64,000 bases of DNA from Hippopus hippopus (GCA_946811185.2 OX328103.1:28254172-28318171), one strand, 5' to 3'. Numbered from the stretch's first letter, positions 35,161 through 46,028 are shown. Numbers and translations: made by a program. The notes: generated from the letters alone by a model not told the origin.

Positions 35161-35513
35161 GGCCGTCGACTTGAAGACGTCGAATGTTTATATTTCTATT
35201 TGGCGCCGAAAGAATTGGGGATTTTTACAGAAATACACATAAAAACATCCTTACTTGCTCAATATGAGGAACTTCTCCTTTTTCCACAACATTTTTTTAA
35301 GGGTGAACTTCCGCAAGGTGAAAATGTTAAACTAATGGAAGTATTGTGACAGAAAAATATTACTTTTGTCTTACCCCCTTTTTATTTCAAGTTCATTGCG
35401 CTCCACTGACTTTAAATTAAACTAATGTTTTCTCCCTTTCGTTTCTTCATTTTATTTCTTCCCTCTCTTTAACTTCCTTTTGAATTCCATTCAGGAGCAA
35501 TTTTATATTATAT

Positions 35514-35720
35514 GGCCTAAAACACGCGAAAAAGGGCATTCGGACATTGCGTAAAGTGTTGTTCTAATGTGATTTTCTGTTTCACGCAAGTCTACTCTAG
35601 AACAATATCTAATGTAGTCGTAAAGTGCCTTCTCGGATTAGCCTGCGCGGACTGCGCAGGCTGATCCGAGATAACACTTTACGCAAATGTCCGAATGCCA
35701 CATTTTTCGTGTTGCATGCC
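35514..35720 (+). repeat. Family D MITE, first hairpin deleted
   Basis: GGCCTAAAACACGCGAAAAA and TTTTTCGTGTTGCATGCC termini. The second hairpin is nearly perfect (TCTCGGATTAGCCTGCGCGG); most of the first is missing (GTAAAGTGTTGTTCTAATGT). Confidence 0.75.
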
Positions 35721-35779
35721 AATTATTATAAGTTCGACTCCCATATCGATGGCTAAAATCAATTTAGAGATCTTTTTTC

Positions 35780-35905
35780 TATGGATGTGACTGACGCGTA
35801 CTGTGGTATAAATCAGAGGAAAGGCTGCACGCTTTAAGCAGTCTGATCTTGATCTATGCCGTCTTATAAAAGCCCCTATCCCAGCCATGGAGCTGAAAAG
35901 ATTAA
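35780..35905 (+). repeat. Family A' copy
   Basis: GAAAGGCTGCACGCTTTAAG, AGTCTGATCTTGATCTATGC, ends ATGGAGCTGAAAAGATTAA with TTAA at 35902-35905. Confidence 0.6.
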
Positions 35906-35949
35906 CTATTTTCAGATTAAGAAATTTTGTAACGTAAAGTATCCGAGTA

Positions 35950-36264
35950 ATGATTATGGAAAAGGGGGGTTAATACATTCCCGTGATCAATTAACCAAGC
36001 AAGCCGTCATATATATAATTATAGATTCAAAACATCCATTTTGTCTCACTACCGATTGCAGCATTAGGTAGAATGATCCTTTGATATGCAGTAAATTTAT
36101 CGTACCCAGAAAGTTTCGACCTAGATTAGCATTTTCTCTATTTCCGACAATGTTTTCTACCATTTCCAGAAACTAATGTCATCATTTGAATCAGCTTTAG
36201 TTTCTCCTCTACAAATGTTTACAATATAGATTGGTGTAAAGTACTGTAGTTTGGTAAAGGGTTA
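35950..36264. repeat. Hybrid element: family C left, family B right
   Basis: TGGAAAAGGGGGGTTAATAC through CCAGAAAGTTTCGACCTAG is inverted family C up to its hairpin; from ATTAGCATTTTCTCTATTTC on it is family B (second hairpin arm, TGTTTTCTACCATTTCCAG, ends TTTGGTAAAGGGTTAG). The switch is at the hairpin centre. Confidence 0.7.
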
Positions 36265-36392
36265 GATATAGAAATGTTCTATTACTTTTACTGTAAGTGT
36301 CGTCTTACATTTTTGGTTGAAAAGTCATTCGTTTGGTAGACTAAGTGCCATAGAATTTAATCAGACCATAGTTACTTTATTTAATTCATATC

Positions 36393-36595
36393 TTAACTCT
36401 TTGAGAGCCGAATTAATCCCGACTGACAATTTCATTCTAGAAATAAGAACAAAATAATGGCAATTTAAAAGTTTCCTCTGACCAGGTTTGTCTCAGCAAA
36501 GTGGACAGAGTAGACCAAAGATCAAACTGCACGTTTTGTGCAGTCTGATCTTTGATCCACACTGGTCGCAAAAGTTTGAGAATAGTTTGAATTAA
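36393..36595 (+). repeat. Family A' MITE
   Basis: TTAA at 36393-36396 and near 36592. ACTCTTTGAGAGCCGAATTA start; hairpin AAGATCAAACTGCACGTTTT with partner TGCAGTCTGATCTTTGATCC. Confidence 0.68.
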
Positions 36596-36599
36596 TAAG

Positions 36600-37260
36600 A
36601 TTTGTTGTTTCAAGTGTGCAGATATATGTGGTTGTTTTCTTTTTATTATAGTCTTATCAGTGTGTTACTGGGATTTCACAGTGAATAACACCACTAGTAA
36701 TGATAAATATGGTATCATCGCTAGTGACGATAAAGCTTTAGAATGTTTGCCGGAACTACTTTTTTTTCCTATATTGCTCATATTGTGCCATTCTTGATAA
36801 TTATTACAATAAAAAAGGGTGAATTAGGAATATAATAAATATGATAATCAACTGTTTGTGTTTGATATTAAAAATCTGTCACTAGAATAGGGTTTGATGC
36901 GGTTAAAAAACTCGTCCTTCGAAATAAATCTGATGAATAAACTTTGTGGAAAAGGAAGTTATTTTCATGTGTATAAAAGAAAGGTGTTGAAAAGCAATGG
37001 AATGAGAAAATGATAAACAAATGAAAGAAGGAAAAGAAAATATCAAAGAAAAAACAAATTAACGATAAGTAGATATTGACCTAATTGACTCTTTTAGGCG
37101 TTTTATATCCATTAAATAAAAAAATACAGGTAATTAAAAAAAAGGTCAGAGAAATGGCAGTGAAATGAGCACATGACAATTGAATAAAAACAGCACTGAA
37201 AAATATAATTCACATAATAAATATCGATAATAGTGACCTTTTATGAGAGGAAAGTAAAAT
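36600..37260. other. AT-rich sequence upstream of the claudin-like gene
   Basis: About 660 bases, strongly A-rich from 36950 to 37260. It should hold the promoter and 5' UTR, but no TATA box or other motif stands out. Confidence 0.35.
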
Positions 37261-37477
37261 ATGGCGTTTTGTACGAAAGCCTCGGCAACCAGTAAAATAG
37301 CTTTCGTGCTTTTGTTTCCCGCACTGGGTATACACTGCGCGGGCTACGGGACGATGAGTTGGATGAAAACCGAACTCGTGAGTGGTGATGTGGACTCGGT
37401 CATGGGTTTATGGAAAATGGAAAACTGTACGGCGATCCCGTGTCTTGTTTCGAATTTACCGAATACGTATCAAACGA
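37261..37477 (+). CDS. Claudin-like exon 1
   Basis: ATG in AAAATATGGCG context opens MAFCTKASATSK, TM1 and the first extracellular loop with the W-GLW-C-C signature. Donor ACGA|GTAAGT. Confidence 0.85.
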
Positions 37478-40400
37478 GTAAGTCAAAACGAGCTATACTC
37501 TGGCGAAACGGGGTCTGGTACGTCTCCGTGGTGTATCATTTACACAAAGAAAATCGTCATATAATCATGGATCCATTTTGTCCGTCAAACGACTGAATCC
37601 TGCGTTAGTATGGTCCTTTGAAATGCAAAAAATTTACCAAAAGAAAAACAAAAAGTTTCGATTCATGTCAGCCTGCACGGACTGAGTAGGCTGACATGTA
37701 CCAAAACTTTTTGAAGATGTATAAAGCCCCCTTTCCACAGAGCATGGCTCATTTTTATTGATTGAATGAATGCTTGTGATTGATTGATTGATTGATTGGT
37801 TGATTGGTTGGTTGGTTGGTTGGTTGGTTGGTTGATTGATTCATTGATTGATTCATTGATTGATTGATGTTTCAGGCCGCCTTTGACATTATTTCAGTCA
37901 TATAACGGTGACAGCTCACTTTTTCATATATTTCATGGCTTTCATCAGTGCTCAGCTAGGACTCTTAAGTTTGTTATCAAAGGACACTCCTCGAAAAAAT
38001 CCAGCGCCATGACTGGGGATTGAACCCGGGGGCTCCAGGCTTCGATTCCTATACCTTAATCACTGAGCCATCCAAGACACCGGTTTAGTATTTGATATAA
38101 TCCACTGAATTCTGATTAACCATTAAGCTGCTAAGCACTACTCACTGACGTTTTGTAGACAGTGTAACTCAAGATCAGACTGCACAGAACGTGCAGTCTG
38201 ATCTTGGATCTACACTGTCCGATAAGGAGATATTTTTGTCATAAGAATAAGTTTGAAATAACATTTTTGAGGGTCTTACTATCGGCTTGAAAGTTTTATT
38301 CAGTTTATTAAGCAGAATAAGGATGAAAACTGCAGATCTATAGAAACACCTCGCGGAATTGCAATTCGTTTTGTTTCAAACTTAAAAGCCTAATAGGAAT
38401 AAATGGAGGATTTTCGGTAAGAGATCGAACTTTGTTTCATAGAGTGAACATCATCGGTAATATTTTAACGAGTGGCGCAGCCACTCGTGAAAATATTACC
38501 CATGATGTCCACGAGATAAAATAAATTTCGATCTTTCATCGAAAAAAACAATATTCCAATATATTTTATGCTTCTAACCCCCCCCCCCCTTTTTTTTTGG
38601 TGGGGGGTGGGTGGCTGGGTACTTACATCAAAATCCAGTACAGTTCTTTTCGGTTATTCCCCGTCGCGTACCCCCTCTGCTTAACAACGCATTACAATAT
38701 TACGTAAAGCGCGAAAAATGTAGGATAAATTACGTCATATTTCCATCTGGTTGACTGACATGCGCATTTTACCTAGGTTACTAGTGCGCGGGAACTACTG
38801 TTTCCGCTTTCAATTGAAGAGTTAGAAAATAAAATCGGTATTTTTCACTGGTCGTAACCATGAAATATCGAAAAACATTTCACCGTTATTTCTCGATAAA
38901 CTACCGGAAAGCACGAAATAAACTAAGTCGGGAGTCAAAATGCATACCATTTTAGAAGTCTGGATATCATTATTCATGAGTCAAACAATGTTCGGTCTGT
39001 GAAAAGTCAAGTAAAACTAGAATCAAAGTTGGCAATTAGTGGGCCTTTCAATTTTAGATTTTTGATTTCAGTTTTTTGTCTGACATTTAAGCGTATGTTA
39101 ATAATATACTCTTCAATTTATGATAACACCCCCTCCCCAAAAGAAAATGTCAAAATCTGTATTTTCTATTAGCTTGAAATCAATTTTCCATTTACTGACC
39201 TCTTTTATCATTAACTGTTAAATAAACTGAACAGGCAACTTTACCCTACAGTAAAACCCCATTGTTGCAAATTTAAAGTTATTACCAGCTCGAAAAATCT
39301 GCACCGTGCAGTCTGATCTTGACCTACGCTGTTTAACATAACAAACACGTGAACAAAATCGATTATTAGGATATTTTGACAAAGAGTACCTTACATTATA
39401 TTGCACGTTCTATGCAGTCTGATCTAAATCTACACTGTCTGCTATCTAGATCAACCGAAATACCCTTTTCACCCGAGATTGTTCAGTTAGCTATAACCTT
39501 ATCCTGCTAAGTAACTAACATGAAACTTTCAAGCCGATAGTAAAAGCCCAAATTTTGCTTTTCCAAAAGATTTTTTTGGAAAAAGATATCTCCTTATCGG
39601 AGAGTGTAGATCCAAGATCAGACTGCACGTTCTGTGCAGTCTGATTTTGATCTACACTGTCCGCAAAAAGTTTGTGAGTCGCAGTTAGCAACCTAAGGGT
39701 TAATCATGTTTCACTCTTACCTTTTTTCTACTTTTTTTTTTCAGCGCTTTTATATTTCACTCGCGGACTCATGGCAGTACCAATTGTCCTGATTTTGATC
39801 GCCATAATCTTAGGAATGTTTTATGTTACGTCACCTGCAGCCCGAACACAGAAATCTGCAGCTTGGATAATGACGTTACTGTTTGTTTCAGGTATGCTTT
39901 GTCTATGTGATGAATGAATGAATGAAAGAACGAACGAACGAACGAACGGACGGACGGACAGACGGTCGGACGAACGAAAAATGTGTTTCTCCCTTTTCAA
40001 GGAAAAAATCCTCGATTTGAGTCACTTTAATATGTCGTCTGCATATGCTTTGGATTTGGGAAAGTCAAATATTTTCTTGCTTGGTTAAGGGTTACTGATA
40101 CGGAGGTACTAATTGGTTGGTCTCCTTGGGAAACAGACTTTGCCCCGAAGCAATGAATAATACATAGACCCCCTTGAATCAAGCAGCTCACCCGCACTTA
40201 TAGGACCATACCCCTACTGGTCAGAGTTTATTCGAAAACAATGGTTTAAATGTAGACCGAAGGTCTCTTACATAAAAGATTCCAGGCTTGTATATTTTAA
40301 AGAGTGGAGTCAAATTTTTGAAATGCTCAGGTCACGGAGCAAGTACTGGTTTGTTTCCGGGAAGCAACCATTGAGTGGGATTGATAACGTTATACATTGT

Positions 40401-41085
40401 AAGTAAGTAAGTTGTATGTACTTGTTTCACATCGATGCAAAATAAATGAATCTTACTCTGTGAAAATGGGAAATAATGCACCTGCAAAAAGTATCGACCC
40501 ATGTCAGCCTGCGCGGTCCGCGCAGGCTGACATAGGTCGACACTTTTTGCTATTTGTAATTCTTTTTGCGTTTCCAAGGGCCATTTTACCTTGCAATTCA
40601 GTCGGTTGTTCGACAAAATCGATTGAATTGATTCATAATTATTTGATTACTTGTTTGGTACCATGCATCACGGAGATGCATTTAACCCGTTTGCGAGAGT
40701 ATGGCCCAAATACGTGACCTTAAACCAACACAATCAAAGTCAAGGACGGTTATCAAGACGAATGATTGAGAGAACTGTATGAATGTCCACATATACCTTA
40801 TCTAACTACTGTAATATTTGGTGTTTTTTAGTTGGAGTCACACTGGTCGGCGCCATTTTGTGGGCCATTAACCTACCTTCCAAGCATTTTGTACATTGGT
40901 CATTTGGACTGACCCTGGTTGCGGCTGCAGTTTGTGTGGTCAGTGCCACGCTGTTAATTCAGGACATTCGGCAATTTGACTACGACGAGATGAAAATAAA
41001 GAAGGCAGAAAAACGACGAAAGAAAAAACTGAAGAAAGAAAGACAACTCATTGAGGAAATGGATCTCTATAATGATAAATATTGA
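37261..41085 (+). CDS. Claudin/PMP22-like four-pass membrane protein (3 exons, complete)
   Basis: Exons 37261-37477, 39745-39891 and 40832-41085 join in phase into 205 residues with TAAATATTGATG-side stop at 41083-41085. Four hydrophobic segments lie at about 12-32, 75-97, 111-135 and 145-167. The first extracellular loop has the claudin signature W34...GLW49-51...C56...C61 and an N-glycosylation sequon at Asn55. Claudins and their relatives form or regulate cell-cell junctions or act as channel subunits. The cytosolic tail is very basic and likely helical (KIKKAEKRRKKKLKKERQ) and ends NDKY, so the usual claudin PDZ ligand YV is absent. The spacing GLW-x4-C-x4-C differs from textbook claudins (GLW-x2-C-x8-10-C), so a divergent invertebrate claudin-like protein is the safest name. 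A family C MITE starts 10 bases after the first donor. Confidence 0.85.
37487..37753 (-). repeat. Family C MITE at a splice donor
   Basis: ACGAGCTATACTCTGGCGAA begins 10 bases after the exon 1 donor; hairpin CATGTCAGCCTGCACGGACT/GTAGGCTGACATGTACC; ends CAGAGCATGGCTCATTTT. Confidence 0.78.
37757..38090 (-). repeat. S-B SINE with expanded tail
   Basis: The tail is a (GATT)/(GGTT) microsatellite at 37778-37870. Then AACGGTGACAGCTCACTTTT, GGATTGAACCCGGGGGCTCC (complement of a B box) and ATCACTGAGCCATCCAAGAC. Confidence 0.78.
38116..38327 (-). mobile_element. Family A MITE
   Basis: TTAACCATTAAGCTGCTAAG start; hairpin around GACTGCACAGAACGTGCAGT; GAGGGTCTTACTATCGGCTT; ends AGCAGAATAAGGATGAA. Confidence 0.75.
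38400..38765 (+). repeat. Element G: foldback plus C-run/T-run block
   Basis: An imperfect palindrome at about 38428-38545 (AACATCATCGGTAATATTTT, ACGAGTGGCGCAGCCACTCG, complement arms), then a C-run, T-run and G-run (38577-38611), then CCAGTACAGTTCTTTTCGG and TTACGTCATATTTCC. It shares this order with 57618-57905. Confidence 0.72.
38770..39290. other. Intron sequence, nothing recognised
   Basis: About 520 bases of the claudin-like gene's first intron without a recognised repeat. Confidence 0.4.
39295..39440 (+). repeat. Two family A' half hairpins
   Basis: GTGCAGTCTGATCTTGACCT at 39305 and ATGCAGTCTGATCTAAATCT at 39412; each keeps one arm. Confidence 0.45.
39492..39703 (+). mobile_element. 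Family A MITE, full length
   Basis: ATAACCTTATCCTGCTAAGT, TTTCAAGCCGATAGTAAAAG, hairpin around GACTGCACGTTCTGTGCAGT, GTTAGCAACCTAAGGGTTAA. It ends 41 bases before claudin-like exon 2. Confidence 0.8.
39745..39891 (+). CDS. Claudin-like exon 2
   Basis: Acceptor CTTTTTTTTTTCAG. Codes LLYFTRGLMAVPIV (TM2), SPAARTQKSAAW and the start of TM3. Donor TTTCAG|GTATGC, phase 1. Confidence 0.85.
39917..39978 (+). repeat. GAAT/GAAC/GGAC microsatellite
   Basis: GAATGAATGAATGAAAGAAC grading into CGAACGAACGAACGGACGGA. Confidence 0.9.
39990..40093 (+). repeat. Family B right end
   Basis: TTTGAGTCACTTTAATATGT, CGTCTGCATATGCTTTGGAT and TTGGTTAAGGGTTAC; no hairpin. Confidence 0.5.
40444..40710 (+). repeat. 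Family C MITE, full length
   Basis: AATGAATCTTACTCTGTGAA and GAGAGTATGGCCCAAAT termini; near-perfect hairpin CATGTCAGCCTGCGCGGTCC. Confidence 0.78.
40832..41085 (+). CDS. Claudin-like exon 3
   Basis: Acceptor TGTTTTTTAG. Completes TM3 (VGVTLVGAILWAI), TM4 (HWSFGLTLVAAAVCVVSAT) and the basic tail; ends in TGA. Confidence 0.85.
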
Positions 41086-41376
41086 TGTTTTGTTACACGA
41101 GCACCTGTTAGTGACGTCAAACATGTGTGTATATGTATATATGTTCTGAAGTCAGCCATTTTGTTTTCAATTTCATGTTGCATAAAGTCTAAATTAGTTA
41201 TTTGACGATGATTGTTCCGAAGTAAATACAGTTAGTAAATCCTGTACAAAGTATACCAGTGGTTTGAACATCTAAAACATCAGTTTGAAAATGGCGCACC
41301 AGTACAACTTCTCAGTTACCCAGCTGAGAACCCGCAGTAGAAAAATTTTTGTGTCTTGCGAATGACTACCTTTAAA

Positions 41377-41642
41377 TAAGCCATGCTCCGGCAAAAGATG
41401 GCTTAATGCATCTCTGTGATCTATGGTATCTAGCAAGCCATGATATGCTTATGGATCCGTGATAGCCTCTTTTTTTAAACAACTAATTTAATAATTAGGT
41501 AGACTGGTCCTTGGACGCACACAGAAATTGACAAGTAGCTAAAAGTTTCAACTCAGGTCAGCCTGCGCTGACTGCGCAGGCTGACTCAGATCAATAGTTT
41601 TCGCAGATGCATTAAGCCCCCTATTTACAGAGCATGACTCAT
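41377..41642 (-). repeat. Family C MITE
   Basis: AATAAGCCATGCTCCGGCAA and ACAGAGCATGACTCATT termini; hairpin CAGGTCAGCCTGCGCTGACT/GCGCAGGCTGACTCAGATC. Confidence 0.75.
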
Positions 41643-41659
41643 TGATAGTTGCGACAAAA

Positions 41660-41892
41660 AGATTTGATTGATTGAATGGTGCTTTATGCCGCTTTAATAA
41701 CTGTTTAATCTTATCACGGCGACAGCTCACATTATTCATGTATGTACTGGTTTTCACCGGTACTAGTAAGGGGCTCTGAAGTGTTTTGCCCAAGGATAAC
41801 ACAAAAAAAAGCAGCGATTCCAGTAAGGCTCGAACCCGTGGCATCCAGGTTACAAGTCGTAGACTTTACCACTGAGCAACGAAGGACCCCGT
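41660..41892 (-). repeat. S-B SINE
   Basis: TTGATTGATTGAATGGTGCT tail, TATCACGGCGACAGCTCACA, TGCCCAAGGATAACAC, GGCTCGAACCCGTGGCATCC (complement of a B box), head complement CACTGAGCAACGAAGGACCC. Confidence 0.8.
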
Positions 41893-42099
41893 GACAAAAA
41901 GGAGAAACCGGCAAGAAAAACCAGAGCGCCAAAATATATGACTGGTTCTAGACATACATGTAGATATTTCAAATGTCGTGTAGGCGATACATTTGAAAAA
42001 AAAAACTTCATTTTGACAAACGTAAAAAATTTTCCGAAAGAGGCAATTTTTGCTTGAACATAAACGAAAAATATCCTTAAAAAAAGACAGACAGCGTAA

Positions 42100-42216
42100 A
42101 TTTGTCAGCAAAATTCTAGTGACCAGTGTTTCCTCCTTTCCCAAATTTGTTTTTAAAAAAAAAAACCTTTTTTCTTAGCGTCGTTAAAACACAAGCTTGT
42201 TTGGTAGTGTTTTTTA
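42100..42216 (-). repeat. Family B fragment
   Basis: TTCTAGTGACCAGTGTTTCC, CTTAGCGTCGTTAAAACACA and TTTGGTAGTGTTTTTTAA; half a hairpin. Confidence 0.45.
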
Positions 42217-43140
42217 AGCAGACAGTTGCTAGGTAACCTTTGATATTTCAGAATGCAATGTACAGATATAAATTATCCTGTTGTGATTTATAAATCTTGC
42301 AGTGAAAGGTCAAATGTTCATGGCAATTTTTCTTAATTGTCGGAGATGGAAGAAAACAAGGTGATAACCCGTTGGCTATAGTATGCGCTTTTGCAGTTAG
42401 CATAGATAAAAAACAAGAGCACCGCATGCGGGTGCCAAAGATTGGCTGCGGTTGCTTGATTTTCAGTGAAAATTGTAAGTCGGAAAAGGAGCATAACTGT
42501 GTCATAACACTTTTATGGTTATTTGCCCTTGTAGGCTCCTTTTTTCGGTGCAGCTGAATGCGCTGGCTTTTTACCTACTTCTTGGCACTGATAAAGAATG
42601 AATAGGTGGCAATTTTGGATTGGTAAAAAGTGTGCACATGTTTATTCGGCGGGCGCCTGCTTGCCCATTTACGAGACCACTCTTAAAAAGCGTTCTTACC
42701 GCTAATCGATACCCGAGGGCCTTGATTCATACTACAGCAAACTAATGTAGTAGAGAATGATTCTTTTCTCTTGCTATTTGGAAATTTAATATTTTCATTA
42801 GCTTTACCCAATAACCCAATACTTCTTTTACACAAAATGAAAAACATTGAGGAAAAAGAGGCAATTGCTCGTGAGGCTACTTTCTATTATTTTACTTCAT
42901 ATTGAACCACAAAAGAGTTGAAATATTCATATTCCAGTACACCTTACGCCGTCTATCTTTTTTTTTAAAGATGTTTCTTGTTTATAGTTAACAACTTGTC
43001 CGATTTTGAAGTAAATATCTTCAGTAATGACAGAGGTATTATAAAATTCAGTTTTTGCATGACGACGCTGAAACCGGCGACGACGTTGCAGACCTAGGCA
43101 ACGACAAAGCCAGGGCTACGACAATACCCCAAAATTTCCT
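42217..43140. other. Intergenic sequence, nothing recognised
   Basis: About 920 bases. A block of short open frames around 42372-42557 has no recognisable product. Confidence 0.35.
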
Positions 43141-43144
43141 TTGG

Positions 43145-43200
43145 AAACAGCATAGCTAATAAACACTGTCTGATCAATATCTACACTGTCTGGTACGGTG
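43145..43200 (+). repeat. Family A half hairpin
   Basis: CACTGTCTGATCAATATCTA then CACTGTCTGGTACGG. Confidence 0.35.
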
Positions 43201-43732
43201 AGATTGTTTTTAAAGCTCTTTTATGGGCGAGAGAAATAATAAAATTTTGAAAACAATGTTCATGAGGTACTGTTTAACGCAGCTTTCAACATTCAGTCAT
43301 ACAACCCACCAATTCATGTTTGTCTTTTGGTTGCGCAAATGCTAGACTGGGCTAGATTAAAAAAAAGGATACAATATAATTTTTTTCATTACTGTTTATG
43401 AAAACTTTGGTGGAAGGAAGGACGGACAGACGAAAAAACGGGCTGATTGAACAACAGACAGACAGACAGACGCAAAGAGAGAAAGACACACAGAAAGACC
43501 AAACCCAAACATTTTTCATAACTGGAGACATTAGTAGAAGAAATCGATCGATAATTCTATTCCAGGAACATGTCAGAGAGAAAGTTGGCCATTTTTTGCA
43601 GGTAGCATAAGGACGATAAATCAGTATCACGTTTCAATATGAAGATCTTAAACCGCACGACAACCCTTATAGCTAGGGCGGTGTTCATGCGCGTTATCCT
43701 TTTCCATCCTTTGCAAATCAATCCATTGATTT

Positions 43733-43932
43733 CACGACCCTCAAGAAGACAACTTTTGAAAACATTGTGGGAAAAGGAGAAAATGCTGGTAACCAGCATT
43801 TTCTCCTTTTCCCACAAAGTTTTCTTCTCTTTCGAAGACATGTCCCGTCATTTGAGTAATAATTTTTTTTTTTCGTCTGCTAGTGCTTTCCATTTGAACC
43901 AGTCCAAAATTCTGGCTTTTTGTAAGGTTAAT
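43733..43932 (+). repeat. Family B MITE
   Basis: ACGACCCTCAAGAAGACAAC, near-perfect 67-nt hairpin at about 43757-43823 with one mismatch, CCCGTCATTTGAGTAATAAT, ends TTGTAAGGTTAA. Confidence 0.78.
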
Positions 43933-44054
43933 TATGTGCCATGCAACAAGGCAACGCTTTCCCAGACTTTTTACCCTTAGACCCTTACCCCTATAAAGAC
44001 AAAAAAAGGAAAAATGGTTGAAAAGAATCAGATAGTATGTAAGAAAATTCACGA

Positions 44055-44130
44055 TATATCGTGCAGTAAACATTCAAGATCAGACTGCATGTTCTGCGCA
44101 GTCTGATCTTGATTTACACCGCCCACCAAT
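44055..44130 (+). repeat. Family A' hairpin
   Basis: AACATTCAAGATCAGACTGC with partner GCAGTCTGATCTTGATTTAC. Confidence 0.6.
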
Positions 44131-44279
44131 GCGATGTAATCCCCTTCTGGGAGTATATTTGCAAATTCGTTGTCTCCTACAGACGGCCTTTTGTGTATAA
44201 CAGCCGCGACAAATATTAAAGATCTTGTAGAAAAAAGAGAAATTGCTCGTAGTGTTCGTTTTCTAATAAGAGTTTCTTC

Positions 44280-44412
44280 TTTGAACTCTTATTCAAGCAT
44301 GTGCAATTATCCTCTACATTCGTTTGCGTATTCGAATATGTGGAATTGTCCTTTAGATTCGTACGCATGTTCGAATATGTGCTTAGATTCGTATTTGTAT
44401 TCGAATACACTG
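44280..44412 (+). repeat. TTCGAATA-type degenerate minisatellite
   Basis: GTATTCGAATATGTGGAATT, CATGTTCGAATATGTGCTTA and GTATTTGTATTCGAATAC recur with about 40-base spacing. Confidence 0.55.
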
Positions 44413-44907
44413 TAGAGAAGAGTATAAGCAATTTAAAAGCTATTTCGGCTACGAACCATGCTTTTGTATACTTTAAACAGTCCTCGATGTTACTTAAAGA
44501 GAATGAGACTGTCTTCACGTTCTCAAAGAATTCTTACAGGTCGGTATGGAACAAATAAGACCCAAAGACATGAACGTATTTGGTAGTTTGTAACACAAAT
44601 GATATCGAAGAGGTAATCATTTTGTTTTGTAACTGTTCCCCCTATGACAGACTAAGAAAGATATATTTAGGAAAAAAAATACTATGTAAGGCTTTTATCT
44701 TTTTAATTTAATCAACTTATGAATGGCGAAGATGGTTAACAGCACCTTAATTCGTCAAGATTCGTCAAAGAGGCCCTTCGTATTCGTAACAATAACGTAA
44801 GCCTACGTATCTAGGTTATTGTTCCATTTTATTTTCTTTCTGTCCAGTAGGCAACTATATGTTAAGGTCTATCAAATAAAAGCTAAATTATCTGAAACAT
44901 ATATTAT

Positions 44908-45159
44908 GGCTTGCAACACGCGAAAAGAGGCATTCGGACATTTGCGTAAAGTGTCGTCTTGGATCAGTCTGCCCAGGCTAATCCGAGACGGCACTTTACG
45001 ACTACATTAGATTTTTTGCTACAGTAGACTGGCGCAAAACAGAAAATTACATAAAAGCGGAAAGTGTCGTTTCGGATTAGCCTGCGCGGACTGCGCAGGC
45101 TGATCCGACACGACACTTTACGCAGATGTCCGAATGCCCTTTTCCGCGTGTTGCAGGCC
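44908..45159 (+). mobile_element. Family D MITE, two hairpins
   Basis: GGCTTGCAACACGCGAAAAG and CGCGTGTTGCAGGCC termini. The first hairpin has lost part of its tip (TGGATCAGTCTGCCCAGGCT); the second is near-perfect (TTTCGGATTAGCCTGCGCGG). Confidence 0.8.
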
Positions 45160-45439
45160 TTACAACTTTCTTGAAAGTACTACACATGTATGTCATTTTC
45201 GCCGTTACACTCGCTCTAGATCTCGTTACATTTCATGTTAATTGTTTCTCTTTTTGTGACTATGTACAACTCTGTACTTTTTTTAAAATAAACTTCTATT
45301 CTGTTCTGTGTTATGGAATTTTCATTTCAATTAGTTTTGGTTTTCTAATGAGGGCAGTTATCCTTTCCATTCGATTTTATTTCGTAATTTATGGCTTCAG
45401 TCGTATATTCGAATTCATACACTCAAATACAATGCAATC

Positions 45440-45720
45440 TTCCTTTTAAAAGGTCATTAAAGATTCGAGTTAATTGTATGATTCTTGGAATTCGTATCGA
45501 ATATAATGCTATTATTATTTGAATTAATATCGTATTCAAATATGATTCAAACATCTGAAAAATTCGTAAACATTTTCGAATATTATGCAACCATCCTTTG
45601 AACTCGTATTCAAGTATTCGACTGTAACGGAAACATCCTTTGAACTCGTCTCAAGATGTTCGATACAACCATTTTTAAACTTGTACCACATTTGAATTCC
45701 ATGCAATTTTCGCCCGGGTT
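45440..45720 (+). repeat. TTCGAATA-type degenerate minisatellite
   Basis: CATCCTTTGAACTCGTATTC and CATCCTTTGAACTCGTCTCA, with GTATCGAATATAATGC and TTTTCGAATATTATGCAACC; same style as 44280-44412. Confidence 0.5.
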
Positions 45721-45799
45721 CCAGCCTCACTGGAAGCATTTGGATTTTAGTGGGACTGTCCTTTGACACGATACCTCAGAGACTTAGCCTAGAACTGGT

Positions 45800-45965
45800 A
45801 ACCGACCGAGCGATCGATCGATTGATTGAATGGTGTTGTACGCCCGCCTCGTTCAACCTTTTTCAGTCATGTACCGGCGACAGCTTCCTTATTTATGTAT
45901 GCCCTGGGTTTTACCAGTTCTATGTTATCAGTTGGTCGGTCGGTCAAATACCCTCTTTATGCAGG
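45800..45965 (-). repeat. S-B SINE, tail half
   Basis: GATCGATCGATTGATTGAAT tail, GTACCGGCGACAGCTTCCTT; the head is missing. Confidence 0.65.
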
Positions 45966-46001
45966 TCGTTAAAGCATCGTACCGATTGGTAAAGGGTTAA
46001 G
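45945..46001 (-). repeat. Family B end fragment
   Basis: AGGTCGTTAAAGCATCGTAC and GATTGGTAAAGGGTTAA. Confidence 0.55.
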
Positions 46002-46028
46002 GACAATTTTCGTGTTTTACGATAATAT

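Noticed and set aside
44170..44558. Open frames on both strands rich in S, N, T and C
   Set aside because: Produced by the TTCGAATA-type minisatellite; no domain and no splice sites.
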